Source: Pseudoalteromonas rubra
GTDB lineage: Bacteria > Pseudomonadota > Gammaproteobacteria > Enterobacterales > Alteromonadaceae
Length of the DNA stretch: 64,000 nucleotides
Reading direction: 5' to 3'
Assembly: GCF_001482385.1 (NCBI RefSeq)
Contig: NZ_CP013611.1
Coordinates: 1,736,001-1,800,000 of the forward strand
The position numbers were made by a program, and so were the translations under genes. Positions 54,683-63,856 of this stretch are shown here, one piece after another. The notes under the pieces were generated by a model, which was not told the DNA's origin, did no database searches, and saw nothing but the letters and a program-made list of their open reading frames with translations. How positions within the stretch are numbered: position 1 is the stretch's first letter; each line of letters opens with the position of its first letter.

Positions 54683-55732
54683 CTAGTAGTTATACCAAAA
54701 ACCACACCAACTCTCTTCTGCACGCCCTTTATCAATTGATTTTATATAATCCATTTTAACATATACCTTAGCCCCCAAATCAGCGTGCTTTAATGTGGCT
54801 ACGATCTCGTTTTTTGTAAAACTAAATACTTTACCTTCAAAAACAGTTAACCTGTTCTTACTTCTTTTTCCAATAGACTTTAATTCTCCATCATCACCAA
54901 CGGTATAATAATCCCTATGATAACCGTGCTCTAAAGCTTTCTTAAAAACTCCATCCTGGCCTAGCTCACGCCACCTTTTTAATTTATCATCCACATCCTC
55001 TTCATAACCAAGTCCCTCACAAAATACATCCGGCCTGGAATATCTTACCAACCTCTCCTTATTTCCATCTCCATCAATATCTAAATAAGTCATTTCCATC
55101 TTTATATAACCACTTTGATATTTTTTCAGTTGCTCCTGCCAGTTGGTTTGCTCTTTATGGTTAAGCTGCGCTATTTGCTTATCCAGCTGCTTAAGTAGCT
55201 CCCCCTCAACCGATTTAAAGGGCAGCGTTTTAAATCCAGAGTCGTTCAGATTAGGGAGTTTACAGCCGCGAAAATCTTCCCTCGGCGTGCGGTTAAGCAC
55301 CTTGAGGTAAGCCTGACATTCTTTATCGCCCCAGCCGTAGGTCGTCAGCCTGAAGTTGGGTAGCGGCGTGTCCTGACCATTGATCTGGGCTATCCGAGCC
55401 TGATAGGCACGGGTAAAGCAAGTGTCTGTCTTGCACTGTGCCAGCACGGATTTATCCCACTGTCGCTGCTCAGCCAAAAAGTCCTCTTTGGCGGCCATAC
55501 AATCCCAATCATCTTCACGACGCAGAATTTCAGCATCCTGACAGAGCCAGGCTCGCTGGTTATGAAACGCCACATTCAACGCTTCATTGGCTGCTGTTAA
55601 AGTGGTTGACTGACATATTCGTTTATCCAGCTCAGACGTCGGTTGTTTACAATTTGCTCCCACCGCCCAGACATAGTGGGGCAGTAGCAACAAGGTACTG
55701 CTGAGTACAGCCAGTTTAGTGAAACTAGACAT
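54683..55732 (-). CDS. LprI/DUF1311-type lysozyme inhibitor, probable immunity protein
   Basis: A 349-residue periplasmic protein with a signal peptide (cleavage near VWA). Residues about 28-118 match the LprI N-terminal (DUF1311) domain: CKQPTSELDKRICQ, a helical pair, LAEQRQWDKSVLAQC, and CFTRAYQARIAQI with the family cysteine pattern. LprI-family proteins inhibit lysozyme. The C-terminal 200 residues are a novel part with an FG-GAP-like loop (YLDIDGDGNKERL) and few cysteines. It lies between the HlyD adaptor and the lysozyme-RTX gene, 29 bases before the latter, in one operon, so it is the natural candidate to protect the producer from the RTX lysozyme. AAGGA stands before the ATG. The DNA for the last part is AT-rich, unlike the adaptor gene. 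Confidence 0.82.
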   Translation of the reverse strand: MSSFTKLAVLSSTLLLLPHYVWAVGANCKQPTSELDKRICQSTTLTAANEALNVAFHNQRAWLCQDAEILRREDDWDCMAAKEDFLAEQRQWDKSVLAQCKTDTCFTRAYQARIAQINGQDTPLPNFRLTTYGWGDKECQAYLKVLNRTPREDFRGCKLPNLNDSGFKTLPFKSVEGELLKQLDKQIAQLNHKEQTNWQEQLKKYQSGYIKMEMTYLDIDGDGNKERLVRYSRPDVFCEGLGYEEDVDDKLKRWRELGQDGVFKKALEHGYHRDYYTVGDDGELKSIGKRSKNRLTVFEGKVFSFTKNEIVATLKHADLGAKVYVKMDYIKSIDKGRAEESWCGFWYNY

Positions 55733-55765
55733 AATGCTTCCTTATTTTGGATTAAGTGTTGCGCC

Positions 55766-57079
55766 TTAACGCTCGCGGGCACCTTCGTCCAGGTGCTGTA
55801 CAACGGGTGATAACAAAAATTCGATGATCCGACGCTGACCAGTTTTTACTTCCGCAGATACACTCATACCTGCGCTTAGCGGCACAACGCGGCTATCAAC
55901 CAGGATAGTCTGTTGATTGATGGCTACTTTGACAGGAAAATACAGGCCGAGCTGCTCATCTTCTACCGCATCTGTAGACACGTCGAGTACTTCACCTTCG
56001 ATGATCCCGTAACGGGTAAACGGAAAGCTGTCGATTTTCACCTCAACAATCTGTCCCTGATACGTAAAGCCAATGTCTTTGTTTAATAACCGTGCTTCTA
56101 CTATCAGTTCATCCTCTGCCGGTACTATGGTCAGTAATTGTTGAGCTGGGGTGACTACTTCACCGAGTGTGCTCAGTGCCAGCGCCTCCACAGTGCCAGA
56201 CACAGGTGCATACAGCTTATTTTGGTTTAACAAAAACTGAGATTTTGCCAGTTCTTGCTGCGCATTCACTAACTCCTGCTGTAGCTGGTTGAGCTCAGCC
56301 TGAGCTATGCGTATTAAAGTCGCTTTTAACGTTTCCTGTTCCTGCCGTGTTGCTTTTATGGTGGCCTGCAAGGTTTCTATGGTTGCCAGCTCAATATGAC
56401 GCTGTTCACGATTGTGAATCGCCGTTTGTTTGATTTCCAGATACTCTTCTCGCGAAACCAGTTTGTTAACTTGTAGCCGTTCCAGCGCTTGCGCTCGTTC
56501 CTCAACCAAAGGTAGCACCTTGTCCAGCTGAGTCAGCTTCGCTCGTGCGCCGGCCAGTTCGGCTTCATACCTAAGCAATTGCGATGACAGCGAGGCCCGC
56601 TCACTATGATACTCGGCCAGTTCTGCTTCAAGCAGCGCTTGCTGTGCCGGGTTGAGTACTCCAGTGCTTGGTGGTTTAACCTGATTAAGGCGCGCAATAA
56701 GTCGCTGTTTACGGCGGATCTGCTGAGAAAAGTCCTGTGTTGACAACCTGATACGCTGAAAGTTTGACTCGGTAATTGCCGGGTCGAAAGACACCAGTAA
56801 CTGGCCTTGCTCAACCCGCTGCCCTTCATGCACATGGATCCCCCGCACCACAGCAGTTTCCAGCGACTGGATCACTTTGACCTTTTGTTTGGGGATCAGC
56901 TGACCCTGTGCAATTGCCACGATATCTACCCGGCCAACACAGGCCCAGATAATCGCAATGATTAAGCAAACCAGTAAAGTCCAGACAATCGCCCGTGCTC
57001 CTTTTGGCGGCGGTGCGGCCTGGATCTCTAAAGCTGGCGCCAAAAATTCATATAACTGAGCGTCCGACTTGCGACTCAT
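55766..57079 (-). CDS. Type I secretion membrane-fusion (HlyD-type) protein
   Basis: A 437-residue HlyD-family periplasmic adaptor, which bridges the inner-membrane ABC exporter and a TolC-type outer-membrane channel. One N-terminal membrane helix (about residues 28-48), a barrel-sandwich hybrid half (AVVRGIHVHEGQRVEQGQLL), long coiled-coil hairpin (100-290), and the second half plus beta-barrel domain (LYAPVSGTVEALALSTLGEV) are in order. The ATG overlaps the ABC stop codon (ATGA), and GGAGGTGAC is a perfect ribosome site. No TolC gene is in the window, so a general chromosomal TolC is presumably used. Confidence 0.95.
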   Translation of the reverse strand: MSRKSDAQLYEFLAPALEIQAAPPPKGARAIVWTLLVCLIIAIIWACVGRVDIVAIAQGQLIPKQKVKVIQSLETAVVRGIHVHEGQRVEQGQLLVSFDPAITESNFQRIRLSTQDFSQQIRRKQRLIARLNQVKPPSTGVLNPAQQALLEAELAEYHSERASLSSQLLRYEAELAGARAKLTQLDKVLPLVEERAQALERLQVNKLVSREEYLEIKQTAIHNREQRHIELATIETLQATIKATRQEQETLKATLIRIAQAELNQLQQELVNAQQELAKSQFLLNQNKLYAPVSGTVEALALSTLGEVVTPAQQLLTIVPAEDELIVEARLLNKDIGFTYQGQIVEVKIDSFPFTRYGIIEGEVLDVSTDAVEDEQLGLYFPVKVAINQQTILVDSRVVPLSAGMSVSAEVKTGQRRIIEFLLSPVVQHLDEGARER

Positions 57080-59274
57080 GGCGTCACCTCCGGCTCCAAA
57101 GAAGCGTACTGCACCTGTCCCTGATGCTGAATATGCGACAAGTGCGCATAGTGGCCCCCCTTTCTGAGCAGCTCAAAGTGGGTGCCCTGCTCCGCAACTT
57201 CCCCCTTGTCAATAACCAAAATACGGTCGGCATTTTGCACTGCACTCAGGCGATGGGCGATAATAAACACAGTGCGGTTGTTGGCGATACGTGCCATATT
57301 GTTGGCAATGATCTGCTCAGACTCATAGTCCAGTGCACTGGTCGCTTCGTCGAAAATGAGGATAGGCGGGTCGTTCACCAGTGCCCTGGCAATTGCCAGA
57401 CGCTGTCGCTGACCACCCGAAAGCATGCCGCCTTGTTCACCTATCTGGGTATCATAAGCTTCTGGCAGTTGTAAGATAAACTCTTCAGCGCCAGCCAGCC
57501 GGGCCGCTTCGATTACCCGCTCCAATGGCATCGACGGGTCGCTCAGCGCAATATTGTCGCGCACGGAGGCATTAAACAAAAAGTTTTCCTGCAACACAAC
57601 GCCAATTCGGGTTCTTAACCAGGCCGGTGGTAATAAACTGATATCAATACCGTCGATAAATACACGACCCTGGTGGGGTAAGTACAAGCGCTGGATCAAT
57701 CGGGTTAATGAGCTTTTTCCAGAACCTGAGCGCCCCACAATCCCAATGACCTCGCCCGCTTTAATGGTCAGGTTTATGTTATTCAAAACAGGCGGCCTGT
57801 TCGGTGCATAACGAAACTCAACATCTTCAAATCGCACCTCGCCACGCAGTTTTGGCAGCATCATGTTATTTGAGCCTTGTGTTTCGGTGGGTGTATTCAG
57901 TACGTCCCCCAATCGAGCCAAAGATATTTTAGCTTGCTGAAAATCCTGCCATAAATTTGCAAATCGCATGATAGGCGCAGCAACACGCTGTGCAAGAATA
58001 TTAAATGCAATAAACTGACCTATGGTAAGCACGCCACTGGTAACAGCAATGGCACCAAAATAGAGGATCAATAACCCGGTTACTTTTGTTACATACCCGG
58101 ACAACTGACCATAAATATTATTAAGCTGAAACGCCTGAAATGAAACCCGGACGTAATTTGCCAGTTTTTCATCCCAGCGCTGCCTGAGCTGAGGTTCAAC
58201 CGCCAGAGATTTGATGGTTTCGATGCCATTGACAGATTCGACCAAAAACGAATGATTTTCTGCACTACGCTGAAACTTAGCCTCCAGCCGGGTTCTCAGA
58301 CTTGGTCCCAACAGCACCGCAATCACAAAGTAAAAAGGCAGACTGGCAACCACAATCCATGTCAGGCCCGGCGCGTAATAAAACATGATGGCAAAGAAGA
58401 CCACAGTAAAAAACATGTCCAGTACCACGGTAAGGGCTGATCCGGTCATAAACTCCCGAATGGTATCCAGCTCTTTTATACGGGCAACGGTATCTCCAAC
58501 CCGACGTGACTTGAAGTAGGCCAGCGGTAACGCCAACATATGTTGGTAAAGTTCACTACCCAGACTAACATCCACACGGTTGGTGGTATGACTGAACAAA
58601 TATGAACGTAAACCAGTCAGTATTACTTCAAACGTGATCACAAATAAAAAACCGACGGCCAGTACATCGAGCGTTGTCATGCCTTTGTGTACCATGACTT
58701 TATCTATTGCGACCTGGAAAAAAATAGGCGAAGCCAATGCCAGCAATTGAATAAAGAACGAAGCCAGCAGCACGTCTGTAAAATACACTTTATATCTGGC
58801 CAGCGCGGGTAAAAACCATTTGAAGCCAAACTGAACCTGGCTTCCACCTTGCCTGGAACGTGGTGTCAGCATCAGCATTCGGGGCTTAAATTCAGCAATA
58901 AACTGAGCGTGTGAGAACTCTTTTGGTGGCTGTTGCAGGTCACTGTGCTGCACTAAAACCCCTACAGGGGTGATTTTAGCGATAACAACAAACTGGCCAT
59001 CCAGGGTTTCAGCCATGGCCGGAAGCAAGTCATCATTAATTTTTTCTAATTTAACAACTTTAAACTTGGCTTTATATCCAACTGAACGCGCCGCCCTCAG
59101 GATCTGAATATCAGAAAACTCATCACCAGCACCTTCATTGACCACAAACTCATGACGGATATCGTTTATATTTATGGACTTTCTATGAAATTTACCGATT
59201 AATGACAAGCATAGAATGGCATTATCGAAACGCGTTTGCGCCGACCTTCTTTCATTATTATTATTAACTTTCAA
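57076..59274 (-). CDS. Type I secretion ABC exporter (HlyB-type, C39-like domain)
   Basis: A 732-residue ABC exporter. Residues 1-140 form a C39-like domain in which the catalytic cysteine of true C39 peptidases is replaced (FDNAILCLSLIG: Asn at the catalytic position), as in HlyB-type exporters of RTX proteins that are not cleaved. Five or six membrane helices and an ATPase domain follow, with Walker A GRSGSGKSSL, signature LSGGQRQRLAIARAL, Walker B ILIFDEATSALD and the H-loop IAHRLS. The TTG at 59274 is preferred over a TTG at 59328 because AAGGA lies right before it. First gene of the operon; divergent from ybiT across a 270-base region holding both promoters. Confidence 0.94.
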   Translation of the reverse strand: MKVNNNNERRSAQTRFDNAILCLSLIGKFHRKSININDIRHEFVVNEGAGDEFSDIQILRAARSVGYKAKFKVVKLEKINDDLLPAMAETLDGQFVVIAKITPVGVLVQHSDLQQPPKEFSHAQFIAEFKPRMLMLTPRSRQGGSQVQFGFKWFLPALARYKVYFTDVLLASFFIQLLALASPIFFQVAIDKVMVHKGMTTLDVLAVGFLFVITFEVILTGLRSYLFSHTTNRVDVSLGSELYQHMLALPLAYFKSRRVGDTVARIKELDTIREFMTGSALTVVLDMFFTVVFFAIMFYYAPGLTWIVVASLPFYFVIAVLLGPSLRTRLEAKFQRSAENHSFLVESVNGIETIKSLAVEPQLRQRWDEKLANYVRVSFQAFQLNNIYGQLSGYVTKVTGLLILYFGAIAVTSGVLTIGQFIAFNILAQRVAAPIMRFANLWQDFQQAKISLARLGDVLNTPTETQGSNNMMLPKLRGEVRFEDVEFRYAPNRPPVLNNINLTIKAGEVIGIVGRSGSGKSSLTRLIQRLYLPHQGRVFIDGIDISLLPPAWLRTRIGVVLQENFLFNASVRDNIALSDPSMPLERVIEAARLAGAEEFILQLPEAYDTQIGEQGGMLSGGQRQRLAIARALVNDPPILIFDEATSALDYESEQIIANNMARIANNRTVFIIAHRLSAVQNADRILVIDKGEVAEQGTHFELLRKGGHYAHLSHIQHQGQVQYASLEPEVTP

Positions 59275-59545
59275 AGTTAAATTTCCTTTTCCCAAAAAGG
59301 GACGTTCCTTTTTCGCAGACTTTATCAATCAACTTTTTCAACTTCAATAAAAAAGTACCAGATTATGACTTAAACATAAGTTGTTGAAAGAACTTGTATA
59401 TTAATCATCCCGCAGTGTGACTTTTTCTTCTCACCGAACCTGGTTTGCAGTGCCCATGCAGCAAAGTTTAAAGCTTCAATATCCTTCCCCCTCAAACGCG
59501 ATTTAATGCTAAAATCGCGGCAATTGAATCTAATGAGCACCCCTT

Positions 59546-61138
59546 ATGCTGTCTTGTAACAACATCACCATGCAGTTTGGCGCTAAGCCGCTGTTTGAAA
59601 ATATCTCGGTCAAATTTGGCGACGGTAACCGCTATGGTCTGATCGGCGCCAATGGCTGTGGTAAATCAACCTTTATGAAGATCCTCAGCAAAGAGCTTGA
59701 AGCCAGCGCAGGTAACGTGTCCTATGATCCTAATGAGCGCATTGCCAAGCTGAACCAGGATCAGTTTGCCTACGAGGAATTCTCGGTAGTCGATACCGTT
59801 ATCATGGGTCATAAAGAGCTGTGGGAAATAAAACAGGAACGCGACCGCATCTACTCACTACCAGAGATGAGTGAAGAAGACGGCATGAAAGTGGCCGATC
59901 TGGAAACTCAGTTTGCTGAAATGGATGGGTATGCGGCTGAAGCCAAAGCGGGTGAGCTACTGTTAGGCGTTGGTATTCCGACTGAGCAACATTACGGACC
60001 TATGTCAGAAGTAGCACCGGGCTGGAAGCTGCGAGTGCTGCTGGCACAAGTACTGTTTGCCGAGCCGGACATCATGCTGCTTGACGAACCAACCAACAAC
60101 CTCGACATTTATACCATCAAGTGGCTGGAAGATGTGCTGAACCAGCGCGACTGCACCATGATCATCATCTCGCACGACCGCCACTTCCTGAATTCGGTGT
60201 GTACGCACATGGCCGATATCGACTACGGCGAGCTACGTATTTACCCGGGTAACTACGACGAGTACATGCTTGCGGCCACTCAGGCGCGGGAACGTCTGCT
60301 GGCTGACAACGCTAAGAAAAAAGCCCAGATCACTGAACTTCAACAGTTTGTATCACGCTTCTCGGCAAACGCTTCAAAAGCAAAGCAGGCCACGTCTCGT
60401 GCCAAACAGATTGATAAGATCCAGCTGGAAGAAGTGAAAGCCTCAAGTCGTCAGAATCCGTTTATTCGCTTCGAACAGTCCAAACAGCTGTTCCGTAATG
60501 CACTGGAGCTGGAAACCCTGTCACAAGGCTTTGAAGATGTGCTGTTTAGTGGTCTCAATGGCTTAGTTGAAGTGGGCGAAAAAGTCGCGATCATTGGTGA
60601 AAACGGCGTGGGTAAAACCACCCTGCTCAATACCCTGGCTGGCCGTATGGCGCCTAAGTCGGGTGAGTATAAATGGTCGGAGAATGCCAACATTGGGTAC
60701 TATGCTCAGGATCACGCGGACGAATTCGAAAAAGATCTGGACCTGTTTCAGTGGATGGAGCAATGGCAGCAGGAAGGTGACGACGAGCAGGTGGTTCGCG
60801 GTTTCCTCGGCCGTATGCTGTTCTCGCAGAACGACATCAAGAAGTCAGTGAAAGTGATTTCCGGGGGTGAGCAGGGCCGAATGTTGTTTGGCAAACTGAT
60901 GATGCACAAGCCAAACATTCTGCTGATGGATGAACCAACTAACCACATGGACATGGAATCTATCGAATCACTGAATATGGCACTGGAGCAATACGAAGGA
61001 ACCTTGTTCTTCGTATCACACGACCGCCAGTTCGTTTCCTCTTTGGCAACTCGTATCTGGGAGATCAAAGGCGGTCAGATCATTGACTTCCAGGGTACAT
61101 ACGACGAATACCTGGCTAAGCAGGCCGCTGAGCAATAA
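59546..61138 (+). CDS. ybiT: ABC-F family ATPase YbiT
   Basis: A 530-residue ABC-F protein, the same length as E. coli YbiT. Two ABC modules (Walker [11 protein letters not shown] and [11 protein letters not shown]; Walker [11 protein letters not shown] and [10 protein letters not shown]; signature ISGGEQGRM in the second) are joined by the charged linker that enters the ribosome E site (about residues 240-305). It has no membrane helices. ABC-F proteins act on stalled or initiating ribosomes; the precise job of YbiT is not established here. It is monocistronic, divergent from the type I secretion operon. The weak ribosome site does not cast doubt on the start, which matches the family. Confidence 0.95.
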   Translation: MLSCNNITMQFGAKPLFENISVKFGDGNRYGLIGANGCGKSTFMKILSKELEASAGNVSYDPNERIAKLNQDQFAYEEFSVVDTVIMGHKELWEIKQERDRIYSLPEMSEEDGMKVADLETQFAEMDGYAAEAKAGELLLGVGIPTEQHYGPMSEVAPGWKLRVLLAQVLFAEPDIMLLDEPTNNLDIYTIKWLEDVLNQRDCTMIIISHDRHFLNSVCTHMADIDYGELRIYPGNYDEYMLAATQARERLLADNAKKKAQITELQQFVSRFSANASKAKQATSRAKQIDKIQLEEVKASSRQNPFIRFEQSKQLFRNALELETLSQGFEDVLFSGLNGLVEVGEKVAIIGENGVGKTTLLNTLAGRMAPKSGEYKWSENANIGYYAQDHADEFEKDLDLFQWMEQWQQEGDDEQVVRGFLGRMLFSQNDIKKSVKVISGGEQGRMLFGKLMMHKPNILLMDEPTNHMDMESIESLNMALEQYEGTLFFVSHDRQFVSSLATRIWEIKGGQIIDFQGTYDEYLAKQAAEQ

Positions 61139-61148
61139 AGGCGATTTT

Positions 61149-61169
61149 CTGGCCGCGCCCTGCGGCCAG
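61149..61169. other. Hairpin after ybiT, no U-tract
   Basis: CTGGCCGC pairs with GCGGCCAG over a five-base loop, 10 bases after the ybiT stop. No T-run follows on either strand. The rest of 61170-61402 is AT-rich upstream sequence with no recognisable gene. Confidence 0.4.
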
Positions 61170-61402
61170 ACTCCCCACACAAATCACTTTTCAGTTGCAC
61201 TCCTGCCATTTCCACCCCACTTTCCATGTCGTTTTTGCCTTGTGTATTAAATAAAAATAAGTATAAAAATCAGAATTTTGAGATTACCCTTACCGCCAAA
61301 TCGTTCTAGAATATTTCTATTTTCCTCACTTTGTAAAAATTCGCTAGGATTTCTCCCGTTCAGGTTAGGCAAGGTGAAGCCGTCTTTTTTACAGGAAAAA
61401 TA

Positions 61403-63061
61403 ATGATGAAAGCGACTCTTCCCTACTCTACCTGCATAGTGCTACTGGCCAGTGCACCCGCACTAGCCGGCAAACCCCTTACGCCCATTGAACCCATCAT
61501 GGTGACTGTCCCGGCGGGCAGCTTTGCCATGGGCAGTACAGAAAGCGAAAACACTCAACCCGTGCGTACTGTTACTCTGCCCGAGTTCAGCCTGGGGAAG
61601 TACGAGGTCACCGTCAGAGAGTATCGACACTTTGTAGAGGCCACCGGCTTTGAAGCTCCGCAGGCGTGCTATCACCAGCTGGACAACTGGTTCATCGGCA
61701 ACACGCCCGGCAGCTGGGATAATAACAGCCTGACTCATAATGAGTTTCAGCCTGCTATCTGCGTAAGCTGGGCAGGTGCAAAAGCCTATGTTGACTGGCT
61801 GGCAAAAACGACCGGGAAACCCTACCGTTTGCCCAGTGAAGCAGAATGGGAATATGCGGCACGCGGCGCTGCCACAAGCCGGTTTTATTTTGGCAATGAC
61901 CCGAAACACCCTTCTGTCTGTGAGTATGAGAATACCGCCGATCTGAGTGGCGAAGATGAGCTACAACGCACCACTAACAGCTCTTATGTCAACTTCGTTG
62001 ATGGCTTTGCCGATTGTGTTGATCATGCGACCTATGCCAGCGTCGTCGGCATGTACAAACCAAACCCTTATGGTCTGCATGATATGCTGAGCAATGTTGC
62101 AGAGTTTATGGGTGACTGTTATCTAGACAACTACAATAATGCCTACTCTGATGGCCGCACATTCCTGTCAGAGCAATGTGAAACGCGCGCAACGCGCGGC
62201 AGCAGCTGGCACTGGAATATCTGGCCTGTGACACAACGCGGCGGGATGCCTGAAGACTTTGCAGGCGCCGCCGAGGGCTTTCGCATTGCACTGGATGGCC
62301 AGGCCCCCAAGCCCGGCAAAACAACTCGTCAGTTCGAGCAACAGCTCGCCTTTGCGCAACAGCAGGAACAAAAACGTCGGGACCAGCAGTTTGCTTATCC
62401 CCAGCCTGTCACTAACCTGAGGCTTTCCCAAACCGATGGTACAACGATGCTCAGCTGGGATAGCAGCAAAGAGGCTGATATTTTTGGCTACCGGATTTAC
62501 CGCAATTACAGCGCTGGCTCTATGTTTGAATTGATTGCTGACAACGTCATCGACACGCAGTTTATCGACGCCAATGCCTCGCCCAATGTCTACGAATATA
62601 CCGTGGTAGCCGTGCGCCGCAACCTACAAAGTAACTACAGTAACCTGGTCAAAACCCGTGGTACAGCGCTTGTAGTACCGGGCCGCATCGAAGCTGAATA
62701 TGCACACACCGTCACTGGCGCGAATACCGCCAGAACCTCAGACACGGAAGGAAGATTAAACCTGACCGGTGGCGGTGGCATTGCCGAAGATGCAGAGATT
62801 GATTACCAGATCACTGTCAGTCAGAGTGGTCACTATCGACTGAGTTATCGAATTGCCGGGCCACGCGATGGTAAAGGCTTTTCAGTCAAAATCAACGGGG
62901 AAACGGTTTCAAAACACACGGTCAGTGGCACCGGTGGCTATCATGACTGGCAAACACAACAAGGAGAGCGTGTTTACCTGAGTGCAGGCGAGCATACCCT
63001 GAAACTTCAGTCCCACGACACCAACTGGAAACTCAACTGGCTAGCGCTGAAACGCGACTAA
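61403..63061 (+). CDS. FGE-sulfatase-fold protein with FN3 and CBM6-like domains
   Basis: A 552-residue secreted protein with a signal peptide (cleavage near ALA). Residues about 30-300 have the formylglycine-generating enzyme (SUMF1/EgtB) fold: VPAGSFAMGSTESENTQPV, FSLGKYEVTVREYRHFV, YRLPSEAEWEYAARG, and ATRGSSWHWN. In true FGEs the end reads with two cysteines (W-C and GFRC); here both are replaced (SSWHW, GFRIAL), so formylglycine activity is unlikely. A fibronectin-III-like part (about 330-430) and a CBM6/35-like C-terminal domain (EAEYAHTVTGA, ending NWKLNWLALKRD) suggest binding to polysaccharide. AGGA lies before the ATG. It is monocistronic, ending at a hairpin at 63070-63094. Confidence 0.85.
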   Translation: MMKATLPYSTCIVLLASAPALAGKPLTPIEPIMVTVPAGSFAMGSTESENTQPVRTVTLPEFSLGKYEVTVREYRHFVEATGFEAPQACYHQLDNWFIGNTPGSWDNNSLTHNEFQPAICVSWAGAKAYVDWLAKTTGKPYRLPSEAEWEYAARGAATSRFYFGNDPKHPSVCEYENTADLSGEDELQRTTNSSYVNFVDGFADCVDHATYASVVGMYKPNPYGLHDMLSNVAEFMGDCYLDNYNNAYSDGRTFLSEQCETRATRGSSWHWNIWPVTQRGGMPEDFAGAAEGFRIALDGQAPKPGKTTRQFEQQLAFAQQQEQKRRDQQFAYPQPVTNLRLSQTDGTTMLSWDSSKEADIFGYRIYRNYSAGSMFELIADNVIDTQFIDANASPNVYEYTVVAVRRNLQSNYSNLVKTRGTALVVPGRIEAEYAHTVTGANTARTSDTEGRLNLTGGGGIAEDAEIDYQITVSQSGHYRLSYRIAGPRDGKGFSVKINGETVSKHTVSGTGGYHDWQTQQGERVYLSAGEHTLKLQSHDTNWKLNWLALKRD

Positions 63062-63069
63062 TCATAAAA

Positions 63070-63094
63070 GCAGGGGAAACAAACTTTCCCCTGC
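63070..63094 (+). terminator. Hairpin after the FGE-fold gene
   Basis: GCAGGGGAAA pairs with TTTCCCCTGC over five bases, eight bases past the stop codon. It is followed by GCTTGC, not a T-run, so the strength as a terminator is uncertain. Confidence 0.6.
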
Positions 63095-63266
63095 GCTTGC
63101 AACCTATTCTGTTAAAGCCAGTATTCATCCACAAATTGCAACAACACAACGAAAACGCTCCCACAAGGTTGCCCATTCATTGAAATAAACGCTACTTTTT
63201 AACATAGGTCTGAAAAAGCGTTTCTTACTTTGATTAACCAGCAGACTTTATGGAATATGACTTAAT

Positions 63267-63761
63267 ATGCTAATCAAATATTGCCTCTTACTCACCGTCT
63301 TTCTCTGTTCATCGGGCTTAGGTGCGCGCTCGCTCTGTGACAGCCCCCAGTATCATGCTTTTGATTTTTGGATAGGTGAATGGCGGGTCATGTCAAAGGG
63401 GCAGTTTGCAGGCAACAGTAAAATCACCAAAATACTTAACGGCTGTGTCATTTTAGAGGAATATCAGGCAGTCTCCGGGTATAAAGGTAAGAGTTTGAAT
63501 ATTTTCGATAAACAGCAACAACACTGGCATCAAAGCTGGACCGACAATGCCGGTTTGCTGCTGCAACTCAATGGCAACCGCTACAACCACGGCATGGTGT
63601 TGCAAGGCCCGGGGCTGGACAGTGAAGGCAAGCCTGTTTTACACCGGATCACCTGGCAACCCAAAAAGAATAACACGGTACACCAGCACTGGCAGTCCTC
63701 AGGCAATGAGGGCAAGTCCTGGGAAACGCTATTTTATGGTATCTACCATAAAATTCAGTGA
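63267..63761 (+). CDS. Secreted DUF1579-like protein
   Basis: A 164-residue protein with a signal peptide (MLIKYCLLLTVFLCSSGLGA) and a beta-rich mature part that includes FDFWIGEW and ITKILNGCVILEEYQ, a pattern I associate with DUF1579 and related lipocalin-like proteins. Two cysteines remain after cleavage (LCDSP and NGCV), allowing one disulfide in the periplasm. It has a weak ribosome site and is transcribed alone. No function is known for the family. Confidence 0.7.
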   Translation: MLIKYCLLLTVFLCSSGLGARSLCDSPQYHAFDFWIGEWRVMSKGQFAGNSKITKILNGCVILEEYQAVSGYKGKSLNIFDKQQQHWHQSWTDNAGLLLQLNGNRYNHGMVLQGPGLDSEGKPVLHRITWQPKKNNTVHQHWQSSGNEGKSWETLFYGIYHKIQ

Positions 63762-63817
63762 AGGGTAACCAGGCTCGCGCTCAGCAGGGCGTTGTGATAA
63801 CCATGCTGTAGGTAAAA

Positions 63818-63839
63818 GGGCACACACTTACCTGTGCCC
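63818..63839 (-). terminator. Terminator of the right-edge minus-strand gene
   Basis: GGGCAC (63818-63823) pairs with GTGCCC (63834-63839); on the minus strand the hairpin runs into TTTTACC, some 18 bases after the stop codon at 63857. Confidence 0.7.
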
Positions 63840-63856
63840 GTTTACATGAACCACGA

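Noticed and set aside
57076..59274. The ABC exporter as processor and exporter of the GG-leader peptide at 16046
   Set aside because: Its C39-like domain lacks the catalytic cysteine, and the gene is 40 kb away in an operon with its own RTX substrate.
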